A stretch of DNA of 64,000 nt from Roseovarius sp. THAF27 (GCF_009363655.1 NZ_CP045393.1:3038001-3102000), one strand, 5' to 3'. Counted from the first letter of the stretch, positions 45,671 to 54,658 are shown. Translations and numbers: made by a program. The notes: generated from the letters alone by a model not told the origin.

Positions 45671-47686
45671 ATGCCTGACGCACGCTACAGGGTTCAGGTC
45701 GAGCGCGACCACCTCAACAAACTGGCCAGCGCCAAGCCCATACAAGCGTTGTCAGAGCTCGTTTGGAATGCCGTCGATGCGGACGCCACTCGTGTTGATG
45801 TCGAGATCGATGCCGACGACATGGCTATGCGCGCTGTAACCGTCCGCGACAATGGTCACGGCTTTCCCCACGGCGACGTTGAAGCGCTTTTCGGAAAACT
45901 TGGTGGGTCGTGGAAACGTCACGGAAGCCGTTCCAAGTCCAAGGGCCGCCTACTTCATGGTAAAGAGGGAAAGGGGCGGTTGAAAGCTTTGGCGCTCGGT
46001 CGCTCTGCCGTCTGGTCTGTGCGTTATCGCCAAGACGATAAGTTGATGAGCTACACGATCTCGCTGCTGCGGGACGACTTGGTCGACGTGAGGGTCACAG
46101 AGCCCATTGAGGCCGAGTCAGTGCTCGGAACAGGCGTCGAAGTGACGATCACCGAGCTCGACCGCACTTATCGTTCGCTACAGCCAGGTCGGTCCGTTCA
46201 AGCGCTTTCAGAGGTCTTCGCGCTCTACCTGACGGACTACAGTGATGTGAGTGTTTTCGTTGAGGATGAACGGCTCGATCCCTCTGCGCTCATCGCCGAA
46301 CGCAAGGCTATCGATCTCGCCCCCATTGTCGTTGATGACCGAAAGCACCCGGTCGTGGTCGATCTGATTGAGTGGAAGGCTGCCTCTGAACGGTGGTTCT
46401 TCCTCTGTGGGCCGGAGGGGTTTCCATTCCAACGAACGGCTCCGCGTATCCACACACCCGGCTACCAGTTCTCGGCTTATCTGCGGTCTTCCTATGTGGA
46501 TGTCCTCCAGCAACGCGGGGCGCTGGACCTTGCCGACATGGATCCGCCCCTCCGGAAGGCCTGCGACGCCGCAGCCGAACTCATCAAGGCCCACTTCAAA
46601 GAAAAAGAAGTGGAGGCCGCTAAGTCCGAGATCGAGCAGTGGAAGGAAGAAGAGATTTATCCCTATCGGACAGAGCCTCAGACCTCTGTAGCCAAAGCGG
46701 AGCGGCAGGTCTTCGACATCGTAGCTTTGAACGTAAACAAGCATCTGCCTGACTTCCGAAGTCAAAGCGCCAAGAGCCGCGCATTCCAAATGAGAATGTT
46801 ACGGCAGGCGATCGAGCGTGGCCCGGACGAGCTTCAGCACATTCTTACCGAAGTCCTCGACCTGCCCGAACGCACGCAGCGCGAGATGTCGAAGCTTCTC
46901 GAAGAGGCCGACTTGGCGAACGTGATCAGCGCCTCGCGGCTGGTGGCGGATCGGCTAAAGTTCGTCCACGGCCTCGAAGCGCTACTTTTTGACCCAGACA
47001 CCAAGAAGCACCTGAAAGAGCGCAGCCAGCTCCATCGGATGATCGCCGAGAACAACACGTGGCTCTTCGGTGAAGAGTTCAGCCTTACTGTGGACGACAA
47101 GTCGCTCACCGAAGTTCTACGCAAGCACCAAAAGGAAATCGGCTCCGACACTGTCATCGACAAGCCGGTCAGGAGGATCGACGAAAAGGTCGGCATCATC
47201 GATCTCATGCTATCGCGAGCCGTACCGCAAAGTCGAGCGAATGAGCGCGAGCACTTGGTAGTCGAGCTGAAACGGCCATCCGTGAAGGTTGGCGCCGACG
47301 AGATTACCCAGGCGAAGAAGTATGCTTTTTCGATCGCCGAGGATGAGCGGTTTCGGCATGTGAAGACTCGATGGAGCTTCTGGGTTATTTCGAACGACCT
47401 CGACGGGTTCGCGCGCCACGAGACTCGTCAGAAGGATGCGCCGCCCGGTCGGGTCTTCCTATCAGAAGATTCGAACGTCGAGGTCTGGGTTAAGAGTTGG
47501 GCCGAGGTTCTCACCGGCTGCAAGTCTCGGCTCCAGTTTGTGCAGGATCACCTCCAGGCCAACGTCGATCAGGACTCGGCGCTCCAGTATCTCAAGAAAA
47601 CGTACAACAGATATTTGGTCGGAGTTCTAAGCGAGAATGACACCGATGAAGCGGAGGCAGCCGACGAGGCGTCTCCAGCCAAATAA
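45671..47686 (+). CDS. GHKL ATPase fused to PD-(D/E)XK nuclease-like domain, candidate defence protein
   Basis: 671 aa from ATG 45671 (GAAGGGGG upstream). Residues about 20-170 form a Hsp90/MutL/MORC-type ATP site: N-box IQALSELVWNAVDADATRVD with N33, then VRDNGHGFPHGD. Residues about 320-460 are helical, with some coiled-coil character (KEKEVEAAKSEIEQWKEEE). The C-terminal part has QLHRMIAENNTWLFGEEFSL, then GIIDLMLSRAV (Asp about 511), HLVVELKRPS (Glu about 531, Lys about 533) and a WVISND strand, a Shedu/DUF4263-like PD-(D/E)XK arrangement. An ATP-gated nuclease is suggested. It is a single gene in an accessory zone with other nuclease-like genes. Confidence 0.75.
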   Translation: MPDARYRVQVERDHLNKLASAKPIQALSELVWNAVDADATRVDVEIDADDMAMRAVTVRDNGHGFPHGDVEALFGKLGGSWKRHGSRSKSKGRLLHGKEGKGRLKALALGRSAVWSVRYRQDDKLMSYTISLLRDDLVDVRVTEPIEAESVLGTGVEVTITELDRTYRSLQPGRSVQALSEVFALYLTDYSDVSVFVEDERLDPSALIAERKAIDLAPIVVDDRKHPVVVDLIEWKAASERWFFLCGPEGFPFQRTAPRIHTPGYQFSAYLRSSYVDVLQQRGALDLADMDPPLRKACDAAAELIKAHFKEKEVEAAKSEIEQWKEEEIYPYRTEPQTSVAKAERQVFDIVALNVNKHLPDFRSQSAKSRAFQMRMLRQAIERGPDELQHILTEVLDLPERTQREMSKLLEEADLANVISASRLVADRLKFVHGLEALLFDPDTKKHLKERSQLHRMIAENNTWLFGEEFSLTVDDKSLTEVLRKHQKEIGSDTVIDKPVRRIDEKVGIIDLMLSRAVPQSRANEREHLVVELKRPSVKVGADEITQAKKYAFSIAEDERFRHVKTRWSFWVISNDLDGFARHETRQKDAPPGRVFLSEDSNVEVWVKSWAEVLTGCKSRLQFVQDHLQANVDQDSALQYLKKTYNRYLVGVLSENDTDEAEAADEASPAK

Positions 47687-47899
47687 CCGAGTGAACAGAT
47701 GGCAGTGCTCTCGGAATTAGGAGACGACTGCGCGGTTATACTTCGCGGTGCTGTCAGGTGAGGCAGTTTGCCCGGCTGAGCGGGCCCAGAGCGGCCTTTC
47801 GTCGATTGCTCATTATGCTGCCACAGCATCCCGCTTTGCGGACATTGGCTTTCATGATCAGTGCTTCTATCATCTACCTCAGATCAAAGAGGTATTCAG

Positions 47900-48120
47900 A
47901 TGGAACGCGAACCCAACCTTGTCATTTCCAGCGCCTCGCAGCGCATCGTAGAGGATGGGGTACCATTGAGGTGGACACCGAAGACGGGACATCCATTGTC
48001 TGGGACTATCTCTTTGAAGACGACCGAGCCGCCTTCGAGGAGGCAATCAGCACCATTTGCAGTGAAGGCGCAGTCGCTTTCGCCAATGGTGGTTCAAACG
48101 TCGTCCCGTTTAAGCAGTAG
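47900..48120 (+). pseudogene. Small conserved-looking ORF with a frameshift in a G-run
   Basis: ATG 47900 (AGAGG upstream) opens MEREPNLVISSASQRIVEDG. The frame is then lost at GGGG (47957-47960). One extra G would join it to GTIEVDTEDGTSIVWDYLFE and DDRAAFEEAISTICSEGAVA, ending VVPFKQ at the TAG 48118-48120. The joined product would be 73 aa, acidic, of unknown function. Either a phase-variable or sequencing-sensitive G-tract, or a pseudogene. Confidence 0.5.
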
Positions 48121-48202
48121 GTCACGGCCCTTAGCCGCTGCTTGATCCTCACCCGCGCGCGTGGCGACTTGGCCGTATTTTTTCCAGAAGGCAGCGATAC
48201 AG

Positions 48203-49120
48203 ATGAAACGCATCAGCGCGATGATTTCGGCGATACCTTCAGGGCTATTCAGAAGTCTGAGGCATCAGTTCTCAACTCCTGCGATGATCAACGAGCGCGC
48301 ATTTCAGAAGCTTCGTGAATACGCTGATGCTTCGAACGATGACTTTGTGAAAGCCCTGTGTGTCGCCATCGAGAGATTGCTGCCTGATCGTCAAAATCCT
48401 GTGCGGCTCAACCTCATCGCGTCATGCTTTCGGGAGTTGTTGACATATCAACTTGATACTCTCGCGCCTCACGCCGTAGTTCAGCAGTGTCCTTGGTACG
48501 TGCAGGACCCGACCGCGAAAGCTGCCACGAGACGTCAGCGTCTCCGCTACGCAATTTCCGGCGGTCTTCCAGATGCAGTGCTGACTACTCTCGGCGTTGA
48601 TGAGCCTGGCTCGATCGCTGACCTTATCACTCTCTATAACGAGGCCAGCAAATACACCCACGTCCGGCCTGATCGTATCAAACACCCAGACGATGAGGTC
48701 GGCGACTTTGTTGTTGATGGCGTATCCGCGCTGGATGGTCTAAGAGAAGAAATTGATCTTCTTTGCGACGACGTAAAAGAGCATCTTCGGCAGGCAATCT
48801 CCGAACATACTCTTCAAGAATTTTTGGGAGCCGTGCTCGATGAACTCGACATATTGTCAACGCACACCCGTGTCGAATACCCTTTTGTGGATGAAATCAC
48901 GGTCGAAAAGATCGACCAGTCGCATGTGTATGTGGGCGTCACGGGTGACGTGAATGTCGAACTCGTATACGGGTCAGGGTCCGATTTCCGCCGGGGTGAA
49001 GGCGCAACGCTGGATGATTCATTTCCCTTCGAGGTGAGCTTGCGGTCTCCTGTCACGGATCTTGACAAATTCGAGACCACTCAGCCGATTAAGGTCGATA
49101 CGTCTTCTTGGTACGAGTAA
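48203..49120 (+). CDS. Protein resembling pPIWI-associating nuclease domain proteins
   Basis: 305 aa from ATG 48203; GTG 48161 and ATGs at 48221 and 48284 are alternatives. The pattern NPVRLNLIASCFRELLTYQL, LAPHAVVQQCPWY, ATRRQRLRYAISGGLPDAVL, NEASKYTHVRPD, DELDILSTHTRVEYPFVDEI and a C-terminal beta sandwich with a GSGSDFRRGEGATLDDSFPF ending recalls the family annotated as pPIWI-associating nuclease. Those names come from genome context with prokaryotic PIWI systems; no pAgo/pPIWI gene is seen here. Activity and partners unknown. It follows the GHKL-nuclease gene on the same strand. Confidence 0.5.
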   Translation: MKRISAMISAIPSGLFRSLRHQFSTPAMINERAFQKLREYADASNDDFVKALCVAIERLLPDRQNPVRLNLIASCFRELLTYQLDTLAPHAVVQQCPWYVQDPTAKAATRRQRLRYAISGGLPDAVLTTLGVDEPGSIADLITLYNEASKYTHVRPDRIKHPDDEVGDFVVDGVSALDGLREEIDLLCDDVKEHLRQAISEHTLQEFLGAVLDELDILSTHTRVEYPFVDEITVEKIDQSHVYVGVTGDVNVELVYGSGSDFRRGEGATLDDSFPFEVSLRSPVTDLDKFETTQPIKVDTSSWYE

Positions 49121-49226
49121 GGAATTCAGGCATCATTCGGACAGACAACCAATCCGATACGTGCGCCGTGTCGTGTCGGCGAGTTGAGCATCCGAAGCCA
49201 AGGCTTTCCCGCGCTTACGCCCACTC

Positions 49227-51455
49227 TCAGATAACTCTGCCAATGCCCTCCTGGCCAAGCCGGAAGAAAAAGACGCCGTTATGCGTGATCTCGCGCGACT
49301 TCTTCAGATAGACGAAGACCACAACATCTGATGTGCCGTCGAACTCGCTGGCGACGCCGTGCGCGAGAAGGCGCGCCTCGGCCGTTAGGGCCTCCTCGCT
49401 CTCAAAGCCCTTTGCCAGAAGCCAAGTCGCCACGACGAACTGACGGTTCGCGACTGTGTACTTACTGTATTGCGGGCCTTTGCCTGCTCCGCCGCCGCCG
49501 CGTCGCCATTTTCGCACGTAGTTCTGAAGTTCTGATAATGCCGGGGGCGCCTGGTTGAGGATTGTAAAGATGATGTCAAAGCGGTGCCGCACTGTGCCGA
49601 TGGTTGACGTATAGATTTCCGCGACGGTGCGTTGCCACAACGGCGGCATGGTAATCCCCACAACCGTCGGCGTCGCGCGGTTGATTGCCGGAACGGTCTT
49701 CTTCCTGACTTGCGCGTCGGAGTTGTGGAACAGTATCCGCTTGCCCTCTGGACCGCGTCCCAGAAAGCAGAATCCGTTTGTGTGATACATTGAAAGCAGG
49801 TCTTGCTCATCCCCCTCATAGTCCAGTTGCGTACCGATCAGTGGACGTCGCGTCAGGTAGTGCGCAAACGAAACTTCGGAATCGAGAAACCGCGCCACCA
49901 TGTCGAGTTCCCCGAGCGAGAGCACTGGTGCCCACGGCTCGTTCGCACCGAGAATGCCGCTCTCTGCGAAGAATTCCCGGGTTGCGGAAAGCGAGGCGAA
50001 GTGTTCAATGCAGATGCTGTAGCTGAAGGCAACCTTCAACCGGTCTAAATTAAGTGGAACCGGTTTGCCGGTCTTCTTTTCCCGTAGGCTTACCGAGACA
50101 GTACGATCATTCAAATAGTCCTGAAGTCGGCGCGCCTGTTTCGCGGGCTCAATAAATAGGTCAGACACATTGGTCTCAAGACTTTTCCCAGCGCCGCGAC
50201 GTGCCGCCGGACTAATCTTTCCGGACTTGGCCTCGAACATGAACAGGAAGTTGTCGAGAACGACAACAACGTCATTCTCATAGCGCACGCCATTTGCCGG
50301 ATCATCCCAGATCACGCTCCGATAAACAGACGCACTGGGCATAGCCAGTTCCAGTAATTCGGCCAGCGAGTCTTCCAGATATTCAGCACGGGCGTCACTA
50401 TATGCCTTACGCACCTTCGGTTCATTGCCGATCAAGTGCTCGGCAATACGGAAAGGATGGCTGTAGGGAAAATACTGGATCGGCAGCAGATACGTCTCAT
50501 CCGGCATGGCAATAAAGGGCTTCTGCCACACCGGGTTGTCCATGAGGAAGCGTCGGGGGTCCGCGCCGGAAAGCTCTCCACTCGTGTGTGAGAACCGTGC
50601 AATCAGAGGCAGGATTTCATCGCCGAATTTGGAGACAAGTTCTTCCTTCTCAAGCGTGAACAGCCACGGCGTTGCGAGTTCCGATAGTTGATAGCCGAGA
50701 TGGCTGAGGTCCCTGACGGAGCGCTCCTGGTGTCGGCACCTCGCCCACAGGCGCGCTGCAACCGCGCTACGGGCGCAGAAGTATTCGATCCGCGCAATGA
50801 CTTCTTCGTGCGTCTTTGCCCGCAGCATTTCGCCACAGTTCGCGTAAAATTCCGTGATCCGGTCGCTGACAAGCCGAGACACATCCAAGAGCCGGGCATA
50901 CTGCGCGGCAAACGGCTCAACTTGCGGGACTTTGACATCAACGCGAGAGAGGATATTGCCGATGATCCCGGCGCACACGTCCTGATCAAAGGGAAAACGG
51001 TAGAACATGGTCTGAAGGCGAACCCTCCAAATAAGCACGTCCGTCTTGTTCTCCGTGTCCAGTGCCTCGCCCTGCTCCGCCATGAAGGCACTCATCATGC
51101 GTCCGAGTACACGCCAGTGGCGCGAGAAACTGCCCGGTGCTGTGGGAATGCGGGACAGACGCGGTGGGCGTGTCAGATAGAGCGCCTGCAATATTTCAAG
51201 GCTGCCGAGCTCTATCGATGGATCAGGTTTGCCCATGACAATCGTTTCAAGAATGCACTGGTGCGCAGTCTTCGAAAGCGCCAGGCGTGCATCCCGACTA
51301 TCAAGAAAGCTCAAAAGCTTCTGAGTGTTCAGATCAAAGGCTTCGCGCGGCGCAAGGCCGTCATCAGCTTCATCCGCCGTGAGACTGTTTGTCCCGACAG
51401 CTTTGGCATCTCCCGGAAACTCATAGCCGTGAACGTAGAACTCATCCGTGGGCAA
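49227..51455 (-). CDS. Large protein with NERD/PD-(D/E)XK-like core, candidate defence nuclease
   Basis: 742 aa. The only nuclease-like element is ENDVVVVLDNFLFMFEAKSG (about residues 391-410), the D...ExK pattern of NERD and related restriction-type folds, preceded by the Glu-containing helix KAYSDARAEYLEDSLAEL. The N-terminal 300 residues are helical and unrecognised; the C-terminal part (EIYTSTIGTVRHRFDIIFTI, then a Gly-rich RRGGGGAGKG linker and a final domain) is also unknown. The frame begins at a TTG right after an in-frame TGA and no ATG follows for about 70 codons, so the start is uncertain and the gene could be 5'-truncated. Opposite strand to its neighbours. Confidence 0.6.
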   Translation of the reverse strand: MPTDEFYVHGYEFPGDAKAVGTNSLTADEADDGLAPREAFDLNTQKLLSFLDSRDARLALSKTAHQCILETIVMGKPDPSIELGSLEILQALYLTRPPRLSRIPTAPGSFSRHWRVLGRMMSAFMAEQGEALDTENKTDVLIWRVRLQTMFYRFPFDQDVCAGIIGNILSRVDVKVPQVEPFAAQYARLLDVSRLVSDRITEFYANCGEMLRAKTHEEVIARIEYFCARSAVAARLWARCRHQERSVRDLSHLGYQLSELATPWLFTLEKEELVSKFGDEILPLIARFSHTSGELSGADPRRFLMDNPVWQKPFIAMPDETYLLPIQYFPYSHPFRIAEHLIGNEPKVRKAYSDARAEYLEDSLAELLELAMPSASVYRSVIWDDPANGVRYENDVVVVLDNFLFMFEAKSGKISPAARRGAGKSLETNVSDLFIEPAKQARRLQDYLNDRTVSVSLREKKTGKPVPLNLDRLKVAFSYSICIEHFASLSATREFFAESGILGANEPWAPVLSLGELDMVARFLDSEVSFAHYLTRRPLIGTQLDYEGDEQDLLSMYHTNGFCFLGRGPEGKRILFHNSDAQVRKKTVPAINRATPTVVGITMPPLWQRTVAEIYTSTIGTVRHRFDIIFTILNQAPPALSELQNYVRKWRRGGGGAGKGPQYSKYTVANRQFVVATWLLAKGFESEEALTAEARLLAHGVASEFDGTSDVVVFVYLKKSREITHNGVFFFRLGQEGIGRVI

Positions 51456-51879
51456 CTGTCAGCTAATCCGGTGTTGTTTTGGCGTAGGTCCGAAGCTGTA
51501 TTATCCAATTCAAAAAAAACTGTGTCCAGTCTGTTGCCATCGGCGCACCCGCCATTCATCTTCGTTGCAGCGAATGTCAGGAAACCGCCCTTGTAGGTCG
51601 TCCTAAGCTCGGCTGTGCGATCCAGATTGAATGTCTGCTTCCGCAATGCGTCTATGATGGGTTCGCACCCGCAGCGAATGCCCGCTAACCGCCCCTCCCT
51701 TTCGAGCGTGGCGAACGGCCCGGAGTTGCCGTTCATCGCTTCTCTGAATGCCGCATTGCCACCCGTTGAGTCGGTCGTTCGCTGCGGTTGCGAGGTCGAG
51801 GTAGCCTCAAACTCACACCTTACGGGCCTATCGACAAACGTATCAAGCTGGTTCTTGGTCACTTTTGGGGACGACCTAT
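51456..51879. other. Intergenic, repeated-type sequence, no gene supported
   Basis: About 420 bp. A minus-strand frame exists, but half of it overlaps the 742-aa gene and the rest coincides with a GTTGCAGCGAATGTC stretch like that near 45.37 kb, so I read it as non-coding. Confidence 0.4.
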
Positions 51880-52044
51880 ATGCGTCGGAAAGTCAGAATT
51901 CTCGTGGAAAGGCTTACAAGGGGAGATTTGAGACGCTTGGTCTATCGCGCCCATGATCCGAAATGGGCGTTTGACCCGGCCTCTGGTGCCGGCGCAGCAA
52001 TCTATGGCGGGCGATACAACCCGCCCAGCCGTCTCGCCCTCTAA
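51880..52044 (+). pseudogene. N-terminal fragment of a RES-domain toxin
   Basis: The 54-codon frame contains LRRLVYRAHDPKWAFDPASG and AGAAIYGGRYNPPSRLAL then TAA. R-A-H-x-P-x-W-A-x-x-P followed by G-A-A-x-Y-G-G-R-x-N-P-P is the canonical start of RES toxins, including the NAD-site Arg. Everything after the first fifth of the domain is missing and no antitoxin precedes it. Confidence 0.65.
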
Positions 52045-52047
52045 ACG

Positions 52048-52311
52048 TCAGTCGCCAATCGCGCGCTCCATGCGCTTGCGCGCAATCATCGCCTCGGTTT
52101 GCGCCCTGCCCACTTCGTCCGAGACGAAAGGGCCCTTCTGCCGTTGCCGGAGCAGCCGGGACAGGGTTTCCGATTCACAATCGTCACGGTCGGCGCGCAG
52201 GATGTCCTCGGCGAGAACATCGCCACCAAGGCGGGCAAGGGCCGCGCGCAGAATTCGGATCTCCTCTTCCAACTCATCGTGGCTGGGAGTCGATGTGTCT
52301 CGCTGTGTCAT
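52048..52311 (-). CDS. Hypothetical small acidic coiled-coil protein
   Basis: 87 aa from ATG 52311 (the frame is open to 52371). Reads THDELEEEIRILRAAL-like helix (HDELEEEIRILRAALARLGG), then ADRDDCESETLSRLLRQRQK and a basic end. Probably one amphipathic helix plus a helical tail. No family recognised and only a weak ribosome site. Confidence 0.4.
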   Translation of the reverse strand: MTQRDTSTPSHDELEEEIRILRAALARLGGDVLAEDILRADRDDCESETLSRLLRQRQKGPFVSDEVGRAQTEAMIARKRMERAIGD

Positions 52312-52478
52312 ATTGAGAGGATAGCGCAGAACGCGGCTCGCTGACAGAGGCGCAGATAGAAGAGGCGGCACTCATCAAGGCTGACTCTGAAGCCCGACGC
52401 GGCGCGTTGGTGCGTCGTGACGGCGATTACCTGACATTGGGGTGGCGAAACGCCAGCTTTTGCCGTAAGAGTTGGCAA

Positions 52479-52838
52479 ATGGCAAAGTCTGTGAAATTCG
52501 CCGATGATGCATTTATTGATGATGCGCGCGTCGTTTCCGGGTTTCAGAACCGTTCGCTTGCAGGTCAGATTATGCACTGGGCGCGGATCGGTCGCGCAAT
52601 CGAGCGATCTGGCAGTTTCGATTATGCCAAAATCTCGCGGGTGTTCACTGGAGAGCTTGAAACAGGGGCACTGACTGCCGAGGAAAAGGCCGTATGTTCA
52701 GACGTGTTCCTGGACAAGATGTCGAACCCCAGCCCGGACGAGGTGTCTTTCTTCGCTGATCTTCACAAGAGCGGCAAAGCTGTGGGTCTTGATGCTTCCG
52801 GGAAAATCGTCCGCGCGGGCGTACAGGCCGACGAATGA
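52479..52838 (+). CDS. ParD-like antitoxin (intact)
   Basis: 119 aa from ATG 52479. MAKSVKFADDAFIDDARVVS, SLAGQIMHWARIGRAIERSG and SFDYAKISRVFTGE match the 'ParD-like antitoxin of type II TA' family (ribbon-helix-helix). The C-terminal extension carries EEKAVCSDVFLDKMSNPSPD and a final SGKAVGLDASGKIVRAG. No toxin follows before tRNA-Phe. The pseudogene at 5442-5758 is a close relative, so this family has been copied or independently acquired twice in the window. Confidence 0.7.
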   Translation: MAKSVKFADDAFIDDARVVSGFQNRSLAGQIMHWARIGRAIERSGSFDYAKISRVFTGELETGALTAEEKAVCSDVFLDKMSNPSPDEVSFFADLHKSGKAVGLDASGKIVRAGVQADE

Positions 52839-53289
52839 GCCCGACAATGATCCTGATTGCTCTCCCGCTCGGCGCAAACCGAATTTTTTGAGAGGAATGG
52901 CTGGGATCACCCCCATCTAAGTTAACTGCACAATGAGGTCGACATGAATACGCCGATATTTGTTAGTTTCGATTACTTACGCAGCTCGTGTGTGAAGTGC
53001 GCTCAGCGCACCACCGCTCTGTGCCCAATCCGCAATCGCGACTGGTAGGATATCTATCGTCAGATACGGGCGGTCCAAAAAGCAAGAAAGATATGGTTGG
53101 TTGCCTTACCCATCTCGATGAAAGGACGACCAAACATGAAGTCCGAGAGCTACGCGTGAAGCCGCATTTTATCTGCCATCAAACGTAAAATGTGATACAA
53201 TTTGTGATACAAAATTGCCTCGCACGCTGGCGCAATTTTAATTTTACGGAACAATTTCATACACTTAAACAAGGCATGCGTGATTTAAA
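52839..53289. other. Island-side junction next to tRNA-Phe
   Basis: About 450 bp, visibly A/T-rich on its right half, without a supported gene. This is the border between the mosaic region and the core block. It contains the paired TGTGATACAA repeats. Confidence 0.5.
53191..53212. repeat. Paired direct repeats near the tRNA-Phe 3' end
   Basis: TGTGATACAA occurs at 53191-53200 and 53203-53212, 12 bp apart (about one helical turn), 78 bp from the tRNA 3' end. Spacing and position fit recombinase or excisionase arm sites, or the extreme 3' end of a lost integrase gene. Confidence 0.5.
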
Positions 53290-53364
53290 TGGTGCCCGGG
53301 GGCGGAATCGAACCACCGACACGAGGATTTTCAATCCACTGCTCTACCCCTGAGCTACCCGGGC
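53290..53364 (-). tRNA. tRNA-Phe (GAA)
   Basis: The minus strand begins GCCCGGGTAGCTCAGGGGTA and ends with GGTTCGATTCCGCC and an encoded CCA (53290-53292). The acceptor stem GCCCGGG/CCCGGGC is perfect, and the T-arm GGTTCGATTCC is standard. The anticodon loop TTGAAAA gives anticodon GAA. 75 nt with CCA. The 3' end faces the accessory region, the usual orientation for island integration. Confidence 0.96.
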
Positions 53365-53416
53365 ACGGGTGAACGGGCGCGCCGTTCGGGTTCCGGCTTT
53401 CTAGGCGAGGGCCACG

Positions 53417-53455
53417 CCACTGTCCAGTGGGTTTTTGCCACTTTTCAGTGGGGTT
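53417..53455 (+). terminator. Tandem hairpins with T-runs facing rightward
   Basis: CCACTG-TC-CAGTGG (53417-53430) followed by GTTTTT, then CCACT-N4-AGTGG (53438-53451) followed by GGTTTT. Both have the T-run on the plus strand, so they would stop transcription coming from the island side; the second overlaps the end of yacG. Confidence 0.55.
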
Positions 53456-53639
53456 TTCCCGGGGCCGCGTTCTGCGCCGCTTCCAGTGCCTCGGCGACCT
53501 CCTCGGCATCGTCCAACCGGCTGGATGGAATGGCATAATCCCCGCGCAGCCACGCGCCAAGGTCGCGGTTGGCACAGCGTTCGGAACAGAAGGGACGGTA
53601 TTTCTTCACCGTGTCTTCGCCGCAAATCGGGCAACTCAT
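53445..53639 (-). CDS. yacG: DNA gyrase inhibitor / zinc-ribbon protein YacG
   Basis: 64 aa with the YacG zinc site C3, C6, C18, C22 (MSCPICGED ... PFCSERC) and ANRDLGAWLRGDYAIP. YacG binds GyrB and limits gyrase activity in E. coli. ATGA overlap with the upstream RNase gene; last gene of the infA-maf-rng-yacG block. Confidence 0.93.
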   Translation of the reverse strand: MSCPICGEDTVKKYRPFCSERCANRDLGAWLRGDYAIPSSRLDDAEEVAEALEAAQNAAPGKPH

Positions 53640-54658
53640 ATCACACCTTTGGGCAGCGGCAGCCTGTCTCGCTTTCTCTGCAACTCATAGTGCCCAAGCG
53701 GGGTCCAGCCGACAAGGGCCGTCTCTACCGTGTCGCGGCGAAACGAGGCGCGCAGCGCGGCCTCGAAGGTCTTGCGGTCCTTCTTGGGCATGGGTGCGAG
53801 GTCCAGCACCACCTGCCCGCCCAGCCCCCGCAGCCGCAAGGCCCGCGGCAAGATGCGCGCGGCGGCCATGTTGGCCTTCACCGCAGCCGCCGGAGAGGTG
53901 TCGCCGCCCGCGTTCACATCCACCGCCACCAGCGCCCGCGTCGGCTCGACATAGATGCTCGCCCCGCCCGGCAGATCCTCGCGGGGACTGGCCAGCGCTT
54001 CGACCGCATCCAGCACGCCGTGGTGCTCGAACGCCTGCGCGTCCTCGTCCCAGATCTCGGGCTCCGGCCAGTCGCGCCACGCGAGTTCGTGCGGCCCCGG
54101 CCCCTCGACCAGCTTTTCGGGCTTGCCGCTCGCATCGGCCATGACCGCGCGGGCCAGCTCGGCCATGCGGGCCACGTCCTCGGCCACGGCCTCTTCGTCC
54201 GCGCCCGCGCAGGCCGAGCGCAGGATCAGGCCATTGTCGTCCCCCGCCATCCCATCCTTGCCGATCAGCATCAATCGGTCCTGCAAGTCGTCATCGTGAA
54301 TTGCCCGCGACACGTTGATCCCCGGCGCGCCGGGCGTGACGATCGCATAGCGGCTCTTGAACAGAACCTTGGCCGTCACCGGGATTGCCTTGCCCGGCTC
54401 GGCATAGCCCGTCACCTGAACCAGAACGGTGCCACCGGCGCTCATTCCCTTGACCTGACGCAGGAACCCATTGCCGTCAGGCGTCTTCACGAACAGGCCA
54501 CCCTGACCTTTCACCGGCCGCTCGATCACGGCGCGATAGATCGTGCCCGGGCGCGGCAGGTCAGTGTCCACCAGCAGGTCGGACAGCACGCCATCTTCCA
54601 TCAGCGCCGCCGCTTCGAAATCGCCCAGCTGGCCCAGCGCCACCACGCGTCCCTTCAT
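53636..54658 (-). CDS. rng: Short ribonuclease E/G
   Basis: 340 aa from ATG 54658 (ATGA overlap with maf). It is shorter than E. coli RNase G. The N-terminal S1-like region is present ([20 protein letters not shown]). The catalytic core shows [29 protein letters not shown] with the metal-binding Asp, and [20 protein letters not shown] followed by VLDLAPM. The zinc-link and C-terminal scaffold are absent, as is usual for the maf-linked version in Rhodobacterales. Role in RNA or rRNA processing is inferred. Confidence 0.9.
   Translation of the reverse strand: MKGRVVALGQLGDFEAAALMEDGVLSDLLVDTDLPRPGTIYRAVIERPVKGQGGLFVKTPDGNGFLRQVKGMSAGGTVLVQVTGYAEPGKAIPVTAKVLFKSRYAIVTPGAPGINVSRAIHDDDLQDRLMLIGKDGMAGDDNGLILRSACAGADEEAVAEDVARMAELARAVMADASGKPEKLVEGPGPHELAWRDWPEPEIWDEDAQAFEHHGVLDAVEALASPREDLPGGASIYVEPTRALVAVDVNAGGDTSPAAAVKANMAAARILPRALRLRGLGGQVVLDLAPMPKKDRKTFEAALRASFRRDTVETALVGWTPLGHYELQRKRDRLPLPKGVI

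Noticed and set aside
51329..51862. 177-aa minus-strand frame upstream of the 742-aa gene
   Set aside because: A third of it overlaps that gene in another frame and its middle matches an intergenic GCAGCGAA-type sequence seen elsewhere.
1..53289. A second attachment repeat matching the tRNA-Phe 3' end
   Set aside because: I looked for the TGGTGCCCGGGGGCGG end sequence elsewhere and found none, so island limits on the left cannot be stated.
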